Origin: an uncultured Spirochaetaceae bacterium
GTDB taxonomy: Bacteria > Spirochaetota > Spirochaetia > Sphaerochaetales > Sphaerochaetaceae
Reading direction: 5' to 3'
Assembly: GCA_946414625.1 (NCBI GenBank)
Contig: CAMKPI010000080.1
Span: 1 to 7,132, forward strand
DNA length: 7,132 nt
Shown here piece after piece: positions 1 through 6,288 of this stretch; position 1 is the stretch's first letter, and each line of letters starts with the position of its first letter. The notes below the pieces were generated by a model. The model worked only from the letters and a program-made list of their open reading frames with translations. It was not told where the DNA came from and made no database searches. The position numbers and the translations under genes were made by a program.

Positions 1-1
1 C

Positions 2-559
2 ACCAGAATCGGAATGCGACCATACAGCACGCTGCATCTCCATGTGGATGTGTTCTATCTGGCAGGCGTTCCAGAGGATGAGGGCAAGGTTAAAGGCTTT
101 TGCAGGCGGTTAAGGCGCTCCAGTCAGATAATCGCCGCGAAAAACACTCCTCTGTTTGAGATAAAGCCGTGGAGGAGTCCTCGCGGCTGGCTGGAGGTGG
201 CGGTTGGGAAAGTCCTCTTTCTGTTCAGAAGTAAAAAAAAGGCTTTTGAGAGATATCTAATGCTTTCGTCTGAGATTGACAGCAGGGCGGCTCGGCGCGT
301 CATCAACGCAAATTCATACGGCGGATCATATTTCCTCTCGGGTGATCTGTGGAGGGAGAGCGACGAGCGGCGGATGGACGGGGGCGTCTTGATGGTCCCG
401 AGCCGCTCTGCCGAGGCGTTGGAAGAGTTGTTCGGCGACTGGCAGGCGCTCCCGCCTCTCAAGAACAGGATTGCGGAGACGGCGGAGCATTATAGAGAAT
501 TTCTTGAGATGGAAAAGATTCCGGTGGAAGATGCCGGAGAGGATATGTGTGGTGACTGA
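2..559 (+). CDS. LicD-family phosphotransferase, C-terminal part (5' end outside window)
   Basis: The frame is open from the left edge, so the ATG at 14 is probably internal; 185 residues are visible. LicD proteins transfer a phospho-substituent (phosphocholine in the founding member) from a CDP-activated donor to a glycan, usually in the cytoplasm. Two landmarks support the family. LHVDVFYLAGVP near the visible start corresponds to IDIFPMDGIP of the complete LicD protein downstream. LFGDWQALPP near the C-terminus corresponds to LFGDYMTPPP there. The N-terminal nucleotidyltransferase core with its aspartates is outside the window, so activity cannot be judged. The first landmark is diverged: its last Asp is Ala here. 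The 3' end overlaps the likely start of the aminotransferase gene, which suggests translational coupling. An A8 tract lies at 233-240. The family call is fairly safe; the substrate is unknown. Confidence 0.75.
   Translation, partial: TRIGMRPYSTLHLHVDVFYLAGVPEDEGKVKGFCRRLRRSSQIIAAKNTPLFEIKPWRSPRGWLEVAVGKVLFLFRSKKKAFERYLMLSSEIDSRAARRVINANSYGGSYFLSGDLWRESDERRMDGGVLMVPSRSAEALEELFGDWQALPPLKNRIAETAEHYREFLEMEKIPVEDAGEDMCGD
233..240 (+). repeat. A8 homopolymer inside the first licD-like gene
   Basis: Eight consecutive A across the Ser-Lys-Lys-Lys codons. Loss or gain of one base would shift the frame and truncate the LicD C-terminus. Slippage is possible but not shown. Confidence 0.6.
536..543 (+). 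promoter_or_regulatory. Ribosome binding site deciding the aminotransferase start
   Basis: GGAGAGGA lies 5 nt before a GTG at 549 and 8 nt before a second in-frame GTG at 552, inside the end of the upstream licD-like gene. The in-frame ATGs at 471 and 531 lie too far upstream for this site to serve. Those at 630 and 639 have no comparable site, only a weak GAGG 3 nt before 639. Confidence 0.55.
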
Positions 560-1715
560 AAAAAATTGTTCTGATAAATATGGTTCTGATAAACGCTCAT
601 TCGGCAGATACGAAAATGTGTCAGCCGTCATGAGGCCGATGCTGAATTTCGCAGTAGGTCCTGTGATGTCGACTGACATTGTGAAAGAGATAGGCTCTCT
701 CGATGTGCCTTATTTCAGGACGAGCGAGTTTTCCGCTCTCATGCTTCAAAACGAAGAGATTATGCTCGACCTTTCCTACGCTCCGGCTGGATCAAGGGTG
801 GCTTTCATGACCTCTAGCGGAACGGGCGCGATGGAGGCGTCCGTTTTGAACACTCTGACAGAGCGGGATAGGGTTCTCCTTGTGAACGGCGGCGGCTTTG
901 GGGCTCGGTTCGCTGAGATTCTCTCTCTGCACGGCGTGCCATTTGAGGAGATACGTCCTGCGTCTGAGGGTCTTGGAATCTCGGAAGCCGACCTCGCGCC
1001 GTTTGACGGAAAGTCTTTTACGGCTTTTGTGGTGAACTTGCACGAGACAAGCACGGGGGTGCTGTACGACCTTTCCATAATCGGCGACTTCTGCAGGCGT
1101 AATAGGCTGTTTCTGATTGTAGACGCGATCTCCTCCTTCCTCGCCGACGAGATACATATGGACGACGCCGGCATTGATGTCTTGATAACGGGCAGTCAGA
1201 AGGCCTTGGCGTTGCCTCCCGGTGCGTCGATCATAGTCCTCTCACCGGATGCTTTGGAGCGGGTCGGAGCCTCGAAGCGGAAGTGTATGTATCTCGACCT
1301 CAAGACCGCGCTGAAGGACGGTGAGCGGGGTCAGACGCCGTTCACGCCTGCCGTCGGGACACTGGTTCAGATGAACGCGAGGCTCAACGAGATCCGCAAT
1401 GCCGGCGGCGCTGTGTCGGAGATTAGGATTACTGCGGCCAGGGCGGCGTATTTCAGGGCGCGGATAAAGGATCTTCCTTTCGAAATGTTTTCAAAAAGCC
1501 CGTCGAATGCGGTGACATCCCTGGAGGTGAAGACCGAAAATGCACACGCCATCTTCGAGACGATGAAGGACGAGTACGGAATTTACATATGCCCGAACGG
1601 CGGCGAGCTTCGGGACAGGGTGTTCCGGGTTGGACACATTGGGAATCTGTCGTTTGAGAACTACGACACTTTGATTTCCGCTTTTCGCGACATGCAGAAG
1701 CGCGGGCTTATTTGA
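549..1715 (+). CDS. Class V PLP-dependent aminotransferase, 2-aminoethylphosphonate:pyruvate / alanine:glyoxylate type
   Basis: Likely moves an amino group between a small amino compound (aminoethylphosphonate, serine or alanine) and an oxo-acid, using PLP in the cytoplasm. From GTG 549 it has 388 residues. The aminotransferase fold begins at MLNFAVGPV (31-39). SSGTGAMEA (89-97) is the phosphate-binding loop, HETSTG (165-170) lines the active site, VDAISS (191-196) carries the Asp that contacts the PLP ring nitrogen, GSQKAL (215-220) carries the probable Schiff-base Lys218, and FRVGHIG (359-365) carries the probable carboxylate-binding Arg360. Starting at ATG 639 would give 358 residues, nearer my memory of the family length; the 30 extra residues look unconserved, so the start is uncertain. 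Close relatives, as I recall them, lie in phosphonate or LicD loci, so making an amino head group such as 2-aminoethylphosphonate is plausible but not proven. No PEP mutase or phosphonopyruvate decarboxylase is in view. Confidence 0.8.
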   Translation: MVTEKNCSDKYGSDKRSFGRYENVSAVMRPMLNFAVGPVMSTDIVKEIGSLDVPYFRTSEFSALMLQNEEIMLDLSYAPAGSRVAFMTSSGTGAMEASVLNTLTERDRVLLVNGGGFGARFAEILSLHGVPFEEIRPASEGLGISEADLAPFDGKSFTAFVVNLHETSTGVLYDLSIIGDFCRRNRLFLIVDAISSFLADEIHMDDAGIDVLITGSQKALALPPGASIIVLSPDALERVGASKRKCMYLDLKTALKDGERGQTPFTPAVGTLVQMNARLNEIRNAGGAVSEIRITAARAAYFRARIKDLPFEMFSKSPSNAVTSLEVKTENAHAIFETMKDEYGIYICPNGGELRDRVFRVGHIGNLSFENYDTLISAFRDMQKRGLI

Positions 1716-1718
1716 GCT

Positions 1719-1930
1719 CTGCTAACGTGCCCTTCTGAAGGACGCGGCGACGCGGGGCTCGGATAACTTCAGGGTAAGGCGACGCGACGCGCGGCGGAAA
1801 CTGCACTATGCTTTGCGACGGAAGGCGCGGATAGCCTCAGGGCAAGGATTCGCGAGGCGCGGATAACCTGAAGGACGCGGCGACGCGGGGCTCGGATAAC
1901 CTCAGGGCATGGCGACGCGAGGCGTGCGGA
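1719..1930 (+). repeat. Intergenic degenerate tandem repeat, period about 33 nt
   Basis: Nearly the whole 233-nt gap between the aminotransferase and fusion genes is repetitive. The clearest pair is a 53-nt block at 1735-1787 and 1868-1920 with three mismatches. A GGATAAC/GGATAGC landmark recurs at 1761, 1829, 1861 and 1894, spacings of 68, 32 and 33 nt, so about six units with one badly decayed near 1795. The core GGACGCGGCGACGCGG resembles the start of the repeat unit in the fusion gene (GGACGCGCTGAGGCG). I see no convincing promoter, T-rich terminator or small gene here, so the two flanking genes may still be co-transcribed. Confidence 0.8.
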
Positions 1931-1937
1931 GAAAAAA

Positions 1938-1942
1938 AAGGA
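1938..1942 (+). promoter_or_regulatory. Ribosome binding site of the fusion gene, next to an A8 tract
   Basis: AAGGA lies 6 nt before the ATG at 1949 and confirms that start. It overlaps the end of an A8 run at 1932-1939. Changes in the length of the run would alter the sequence just 5' of the site, not the reading frame. Confidence 0.6.
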
Positions 1943-1948
1943 ATCGAC

Positions 1949-3676
1949 ATGATAAAGGTCATCACCTACGGTACATACGACCTCTTTCACCATGGGCATG
2001 AGGCACTTCTCCGCCGCGCAAAGGCATTGGGAGACTACCTTGTGGTAGGTGTCACAGCCGATGATTTTGACAGGAAGCGCGGTAAAATAAATGTTCGGCA
2101 GAGCCTCATGGAACGCATCGAGAACGTCAGGCGACTGGGTGTGGCGGACGAGATCATCGTCGAAGAGTACGAAGGACAGAAGATTGACGACATACGGCGC
2201 CTTGGGATTGACATTTTCACTGTTGGAAGCGATTGGACAGGAAAATTTGACTACCTTGGGGAGTATTGCAAGGTGGTTTATCTCCCGCGTACATCTGGGG
2301 TGTCGAGCAGTGAAATACGAAGCGACGCGGCAAGGGTGAAGATAGGTTTTATTGGAGATCCTGATCTTGTGGCGAAGTACCGGACGGAGTCTTCGTTTGT
2401 CAACGGACTTGAGGTCTCCGATGCTCTGAGTCTCTCGGAGATTGCAAAGAGCTGCCGGGCCGTCTATGTCGCGAGTCTTGCCAGGGACAGATACAAGACG
2501 GTGAAGGATGCCCTCCAGTTGGGTCTCAACGTGATTTGCGAGAGCCCCGTGGCCTTGTCTCGGGATGAAGTCCTTGATTTGCAAAGACTTGCCAAAAAGA
2601 GCGGTCTTGTCCTGTTCGACGGAATAAAAACGGCTTATTCAACGGCATACGACAGGATGCTCCTTTTGATAAAAACCGGGGAGATCGGGCGTGTTGTCAG
2701 TGTCGATTCGGTCTGCACAAGCCTGAAGGATCTGGAGGATGGCTCGCTTGACGGAAAACAGGGCAGTCTCCACGCATGGGGAGCCGCGGCGATGCTGCCG
2801 ATATTCCAAATTCTCGGGACCGGGTGGAATGAAGCACGCATTTCGTCCTGTTTTTCACAGGAGTCGCCGGACTTCGACCTTTTTACCAAGATAGATTTTG
2901 ATTATGTAACCTCGTTTGCCAGCCTGAAAGTGGGAAAGGGTGTGAAGAGCGAGGGCAGTCTTGTTGTGAGCGGAACATCAGGATATGTATACGTGCCCGC
3001 GCCTTGGTGGAAAACGGATTATTTCGAGCTCCGTAAGGAGAATCCAGAGGAGAACAGAAGGTTCTTTTATCGTTTGGATGGCGAGGGAATAAGGTACATG
3101 CTTGTGAGTTTCCTTGCCGCAATAGAAGGTCGACGCGGATCGTACATAGACGATGTAGTCACAGAAAGGATCTGCGAAGTGTTTGGAAGATTCGAGTCTT
3201 CCCGGGGGCGCTGCAAGGCGCCGGGTCCGGGCATTGGAGGTCGGCTAGGACGCGCTGAGGCGTGTATGTGCGACGAACCGGGACGCGCTGAGGCGTGTAT
3301 GTGCGATGAACCGGGACGCGCTGACCAGTGTGTGTGCAATGAACAAGGACGTGTTGAAACGGGTGTGGGCTACGAATCGGGACACACTGAGCCGCGCGTG
3401 TATGATGAACCGGGACGCCCTGAACCGGGTGTGGACAGTGAACAGGGAAGCGCCGAGGCGTGTGTGTGCGACGAACCGGGACGCGTTGAGCCGCGTGTGT
3501 GTGATGAACCGGGTGTGGACAGTGAACAGGGAAGCGCCGAGACGGGCGGGGGAACGCGTTCCGTGGGCGAGAAGAGGTGCGAGATGAACGTGATAGGCCC
3601 AGACGTGGACACTTCGAGATCGGAGCCTGTGAAGAAGACCTCTCAATGCGGCATGGAGGCGGATGAAAATGGATGA
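1949..3676 (+). CDS. TagD-like cytidylyltransferase fused to a Gfo/Idh/MocA-like oxidoreductase domain, with a repeat tail
   Basis: 575 residues in three parts. Residues 1-125 are a glycerol-3-phosphate cytidylyltransferase-type domain: GTYDLFHHGH (8-17) holds the HxGH nucleotide-binding motif, VGSDW is at 92-96, and RTSGVSSSEIR (114-124) matches the family's RTxGIS-type motif. It should join CTP to a phosphorylated small alcohol, giving a CDP donor for LicD enzymes. Residues 130-415 resemble Gfo/Idh/MocA dehydrogenases (Rossmann-like VKIGFIGDPD, then CESPVALS at 197-204, IKTAYSTAYDR and IGRVVSVDS). The usual Glu-Lys-Pro reads Glu-Ser-Pro at 198-200, so the usual catalytic Lys is absent. I recall the same fusion in other LicD loci, so the architecture itself is probably not new. 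Residues 434-538 are 11-residue repeats, and the last 37 are unrecognised. The two domains suggest reduction of a keto precursor followed by CDP activation, but the Lys loss makes the reductase step doubtful. The substrate is unknown. Confidence 0.85.
   Translation: MIKVITYGTYDLFHHGHEALLRRAKALGDYLVVGVTADDFDRKRGKINVRQSLMERIENVRRLGVADEIIVEEYEGQKIDDIRRLGIDIFTVGSDWTGKFDYLGEYCKVVYLPRTSGVSSSEIRSDAARVKIGFIGDPDLVAKYRTESSFVNGLEVSDALSLSEIAKSCRAVYVASLARDRYKTVKDALQLGLNVICESPVALSRDEVLDLQRLAKKSGLVLFDGIKTAYSTAYDRMLLLIKTGEIGRVVSVDSVCTSLKDLEDGSLDGKQGSLHAWGAAAMLPIFQILGTGWNEARISSCFSQESPDFDLFTKIDFDYVTSFASLKVGKGVKSEGSLVVSGTSGYVYVPAPWWKTDYFELRKENPEENRRFFYRLDGEGIRYMLVSFLAAIEGRRGSYIDDVVTERICEVFGRFESSRGRCKAPGPGIGGRLGRAEACMCDEPGRAEACMCDEPGRADQCVCNEQGRVETGVGYESGHTEPRVYDEPGRPEPGVDSEQGSAEACVCDEPGRVEPRVCDEPGVDSEQGSAETGGGTRSVGEKRCEMNVIGPDVDTSRSEPVKKTSQCGMEADENG
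3248..3562 (+). repeat. In-frame 33-nt minisatellite at the 3' end of the fusion gene
   Basis: Eight full 33-nt units start at 3248, 3281, 3314, 3347, 3380, 3413, 3446 and 3479. An 18-nt short unit follows at 3512 and a decaying one at 3530. The peptide consensus is about G-R-x-E-x-x-V-C-D-E-P; Gly1 and the Glu at position 10 are kept in every full unit. Units 1 and 2 differ by one base. A 37-nt stretch at 3421-3457 recurs exactly at 3505-3541, pointing to recent internal duplication. Four CxC pairs occur (residues 439/441, 450/452, 461/463, 505/507). Because 33 is divisible by 3, copy gain or loss keeps the gene in frame. Confidence 0.95.
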
Positions 3677-4520
3677 CAAGATCTTGCGGCGCCTGCAGTT
3701 AACTGAGCTTGAGCTTCTTATGGAATTGCATCGCGTTTGCGTTGAGAACGATATAGAATATGTCATCGCGTTCGGTACAATGCTCGGCTCTGTCCGCCAC
3801 AAAGGCTTCATCCCGTGGGACGACGATGCCGATGTTGTGATGACGCGCGAAAATTACGAACGTTTTCGTTCGCTACGCGGAGAGCTGAACCCTGAAATCG
3901 CCTATTTCCAGGACCACGATACGGATCCGTCCTATATCTGGGGCTACGGTAAGCTCCGACGCACCGGAACAAAGTACATAAGGGCCGGGCAGGAGCATGT
4001 GAAGGCGAACACCGGAATTTTTATTGATATCTTTCCAATGGACGGCATCCCAAAAACCCATTTCGGCTGCATCATGCAGGATATACGCCTGTATTTCATA
4101 CGCAAGGCACTTTGGGCACGCGTGGGCTACAAAGATTCCCACGGAATTGTCAGACTCGGATATTGGTTTCTGAAGCGTCAGAACGTTGATTCCCTGCATG
4201 CTCGCCTCTTCCGGGAGGCAAAGAAGTATGCCACGTCAGACAGGGTTCGGATCTATATGGAGCCTTCCGACGGCAAGAAGAACCCCGCGAACACGGGCAG
4301 GGCACGCTTTGGCTGGGACAGCAATTGGATATCTAATCGCTCGATGTATGAGTTTGAGGGATTAAGTTTTTACGGCACAAGGGACGGAGAAGCCGTGCTG
4401 TCGTATCTATTCGGGGACTACATGACGCCTCCGCCTCCGGAGGAAAGGACAGGCAATTCGCCCGCAACGTTAATTGTATTCCCTGGCGAACAGGAGAGAC
4501 CTTTTGAGAATAATCAATAA
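3663..4520 (+). CDS. LicD-family phosphotransferase (complete)
   Basis: Predicted to transfer a phospho-substituent from a CDP donor onto a cell-surface glycan precursor. The protein has 285 residues from ATG 3663. The LicD core is clear: LRRLQLTELELL (8-19) leads the domain, GTMLGSVRHKGFIPW (38-52) is followed by the acidic DDDAD cluster (53-57) that binds metal and nucleotide, GIFIDIFPMDGIP (118-130) is the second acidic motif, and LFGDYMTPPPPEER (249-262) is the typical C-terminal signature. All expected acidic residues are present, so it should be active, unlike the upstream paralogue, whose second motif is diverged. ATG 3669 is an equally good or better start, because GGAGG at 3655-3659 lies 9 nt before it but only 3 nt before 3663. 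The start lies inside the end of the fusion gene, which fits coupled synthesis of donor-making and donor-using enzymes. The substituent is not determined. Confidence 0.9.
   Translation: MKMDDKILRRLQLTELELLMELHRVCVENDIEYVIAFGTMLGSVRHKGFIPWDDDADVVMTRENYERFRSLRGELNPEIAYFQDHDTDPSYIWGYGKLRRTGTKYIRAGQEHVKANTGIFIDIFPMDGIPKTHFGCIMQDIRLYFIRKALWARVGYKDSHGIVRLGYWFLKRQNVDSLHARLFREAKKYATSDRVRIYMEPSDGKKNPANTGRARFGWDSNWISNRSMYEFEGLSFYGTRDGEAVLSYLFGDYMTPPPPEERTGNSPATLIVFPGEQERPFENNQ
4492..4498 (+). promoter_or_regulatory. Ribosome binding site fixing a TTG start
   Basis: AGGAGAG lies 5 nt before TTG 4504, inside the end of the licD gene. The start it selects gives an N-terminus, MRIINKTLAAIVLTF, that is a textbook signal peptide. 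A TTG at 4474 would add ten residues, has no comparable site and would spoil the short basic n-region. Confidence 0.75.
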
Positions 4521-6249
4521 AACCCTTGCTGCTATCGTTTTAACGTTTCTTTTTTTTCTTCCTACACCGTCGGTTTTTGCAAGCCAGCTTCTTTATACCG
4601 AAGACTGTGACACGGTCTGTGAACTTCGGTCTCTTTTTCTGGATTCAGGCGTTGCGATGCCGTCGTATATTTGGCCGGTTTCAGGGGACACTCTTATCGG
4701 TCTGATTGTATATACGGGTTTGGAGAGTCGGCTCGATTCCGCAGGACGAGAAAAGCTGGAGCGGCTTATAGGTGAACTTTCGGGCGATACAGCGGCATTC
4801 CGTCCGTCCGAGGACTTCTCGTTCAACGTGGAGGCGCAGATCTCGACTCTTGCATATACTCAGTCCGCAAACGAAGCCGATGTATTCGGCTCGCCATATA
4901 CATATGTTCCCGGTTACGAACCGGCTTTCCGTCCGAATGAGATACCGCCGTTCGTTCGGTTGGAAGCAGATCTCCTGCTTGCGGATCATGCTGCAGGACA
5001 TTTTGAGTATGAGTATTCTTCAAATTTTGAGGATTATCTTTCCGACAGGATGCAGACAAACCTGCCGTTTGGTCGGGACAGAAACACAACGGTGCCGTAT
5101 AACGTGTATCTCTCAGGAGGTACAAGGCACTACAGCGTCTATGCAGGGAGAGTACGTTCTTCAAGTGGGAGCGGCATAACTGGTAATCTTGGAATAGGGG
5201 ATAATTTTCTTTATCGTAATGCGCTGAAGCTGCAGATAAACGCTCTGCCGTTCACATATGAGCTTCTTGTGAACCGGTTTGATGCAGAGGAGTGGGACGG
5301 AGCGGTGAATACGAGATATCCCGACACGCAGTCCAGCAATCTCACTCATATATCCAGGCTCGACTCCAAAGCTCCCATTGTGGTGGTGCATAAGGCTAAT
5401 TTATTGGTATTTAAGAAAATAAATGTCGGCCTGTACGAAGCTATCATGGACTATTCTCGCTGTACGATTGCAGACCCGAAACTTCTTGGCCCGTTTAATC
5501 TCTTGCATAACAATCTTTCATACCAGTATGACACAAACAATTTCTTCGGGGCGGAGGTTGACTGGGCCCCGATGCCTTCTCTTGCCCTGCACTCTGAGGT
5601 GATGTTTGACCAGATCCAGCTCTCTGATGAGAAGGACAAGATGGTGCCTTCTGCATGGGGAGGTCTTTTAAATGCAAGGTACAGCCTGAAATCCGGCAAG
5701 TCTCGCTTCGTGTTCTACGCCGAAGGAGTGTATACCAGCCCGTGGCTCTACCTGAAACCCTCTGGAGACTACAGCAGCACGGACGCGAACTATTTCACGC
5801 TGGACCTCATCGCAGGAAACTATCACATGCACGACGCGAAGTTTGACACCGGCTACCTCGGCTATAAATGGGGGCCGAACTGTGTTGTGGCAAATATCGG
5901 TGCCGTGTGGTCATTCAAGAGGAATACCATGAAAGCGGACATCCTCTATAAGGCAAACGGAAACACCGGTCTATGGTTCACTGATAAGACAGCTACAGGC
6001 AAAGATGAGTATGTGGACGCCAAGTCACCTTACATTTTCGGCAGTGGTGAGGTGCAAACCCTTGTACAAATTTCACTGAAAGACAGGTTCGACTGGTTCG
6101 GAAACGGAAACCTTCTCTTTTTTGGTGGAGTCGTATATCAGCATTACACAAACCTGGGCTGCGAGAAAGGCAAGGATTTGGGCAATGTGATTGTCAGCGT
6201 CGGCGCTGTCCTGAAGCCGATTCGCACATTCTGGCGCGGTTCTGTTTGA
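4504..6249 (+). CDS. Secreted, probably outer-membrane beta-barrel protein, possibly Wzi-like
   Basis: 581 residues from TTG 4504. Residues 1-26 form a signal peptide: basic start, hydrophobic core LAAIVLTFLFFL and probable cleavage after VFA. Residues 30-100 are a small polar N-terminal domain. From about 105 to the end the sequence has many short alternating polar/aromatic stretches and charged, Asn-, Gly- or Asp-rich turns, typical of an outer-membrane barrel. YSVYAGRVRSSSGSGITGNL (210-229) resembles the GR...G.G..GNL region of Wzi-type capsule assembly proteins, which bind polysaccharide at the outer membrane. That match is from memory and is weak, and the protein does not end in the usual C-terminal aromatic residue. 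It overlaps the licD gene by 17 nt, which suggests a shared task such as anchoring or display of the decorated glycan. A T8 tract lies in the signal-peptide codons (4550-4557). Secretion is confident; barrel likely; function tentative. Confidence 0.7.
   Translation: MRIINKTLAAIVLTFLFFLPTPSVFASQLLYTEDCDTVCELRSLFLDSGVAMPSYIWPVSGDTLIGLIVYTGLESRLDSAGREKLERLIGELSGDTAAFRPSEDFSFNVEAQISTLAYTQSANEADVFGSPYTYVPGYEPAFRPNEIPPFVRLEADLLLADHAAGHFEYEYSSNFEDYLSDRMQTNLPFGRDRNTTVPYNVYLSGGTRHYSVYAGRVRSSSGSGITGNLGIGDNFLYRNALKLQINALPFTYELLVNRFDAEEWDGAVNTRYPDTQSSNLTHISRLDSKAPIVVVHKANLLVFKKINVGLYEAIMDYSRCTIADPKLLGPFNLLHNNLSYQYDTNNFFGAEVDWAPMPSLALHSEVMFDQIQLSDEKDKMVPSAWGGLLNARYSLKSGKSRFVFYAEGVYTSPWLYLKPSGDYSSTDANYFTLDLIAGNYHMHDAKFDTGYLGYKWGPNCVVANIGAVWSFKRNTMKADILYKANGNTGLWFTDKTATGKDEYVDAKSPYIFGSGEVQTLVQISLKDRFDWFGNGNLLFFGGVVYQHYTNLGCEKGKDLGNVIVSVGAVLKPIRTFWRGSV
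4550..4557 (+). repeat. T8 homopolymer in the signal-peptide codons of the barrel protein
   Basis: Eight consecutive T encode the Leu-Phe-Phe part of the hydrophobic core, very near the 5' end of the gene. A one-base slip would abolish the protein, which is the usual geometry of an on/off phase-variable surface gene. Here it could equally reflect Phe codon use. Confidence 0.6.
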
Positions 6250-6288
6250 GACGGTTCTGAGTCGGAATCCTGCTGAATTGGAGAGATT

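Noticed and set aside
1731..1741. CCTTCTGAAGG inverted repeat after the aminotransferase stop, as a terminator
   Set aside because: Only five pairs with a one-base centre and no T run follows; it cannot form a useful hairpin and is part of the repeat block.
1807..1812. TATGCT as a -10 box for the fusion gene
   Set aside because: No acceptable -35 sequence about 17 nt upstream; the match is expected by chance.
1769..2584. A 271-codon open frame on the - strand opposite the fusion gene
   Set aside because: It is antisense to an unmistakable cytidylyltransferase domain, and its peptide shows no domain I recognise. Its length is explained by GC-rich antisense codons and the repeat spacer.
3248..3562. 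Possible CRISPR array
   Set aside because: The units are contiguous with gradual divergence and no unique spacers; this is a minisatellite.
3306..3587. A 93-codon + strand frame starting MNRDALTSVC
   Set aside because: It is another reading of the minisatellite with no ribosome site seen and no non-repeat sequence of note.
3245..3811. A 188-codon - strand frame with 11-residue periodic peptides of SRFVAHTRL type
   Set aside because: The periodicity is just the 33-nt DNA repeat read in another frame, and the frame also runs antisense into the start of the licD gene. Kept only as part of the multi-frame observation.
4474..4503. Earlier TTG start for the barrel protein
   Set aside because: No ribosome site, and it would put extra charged residues before a signal peptide that is complete from TTG 4504.
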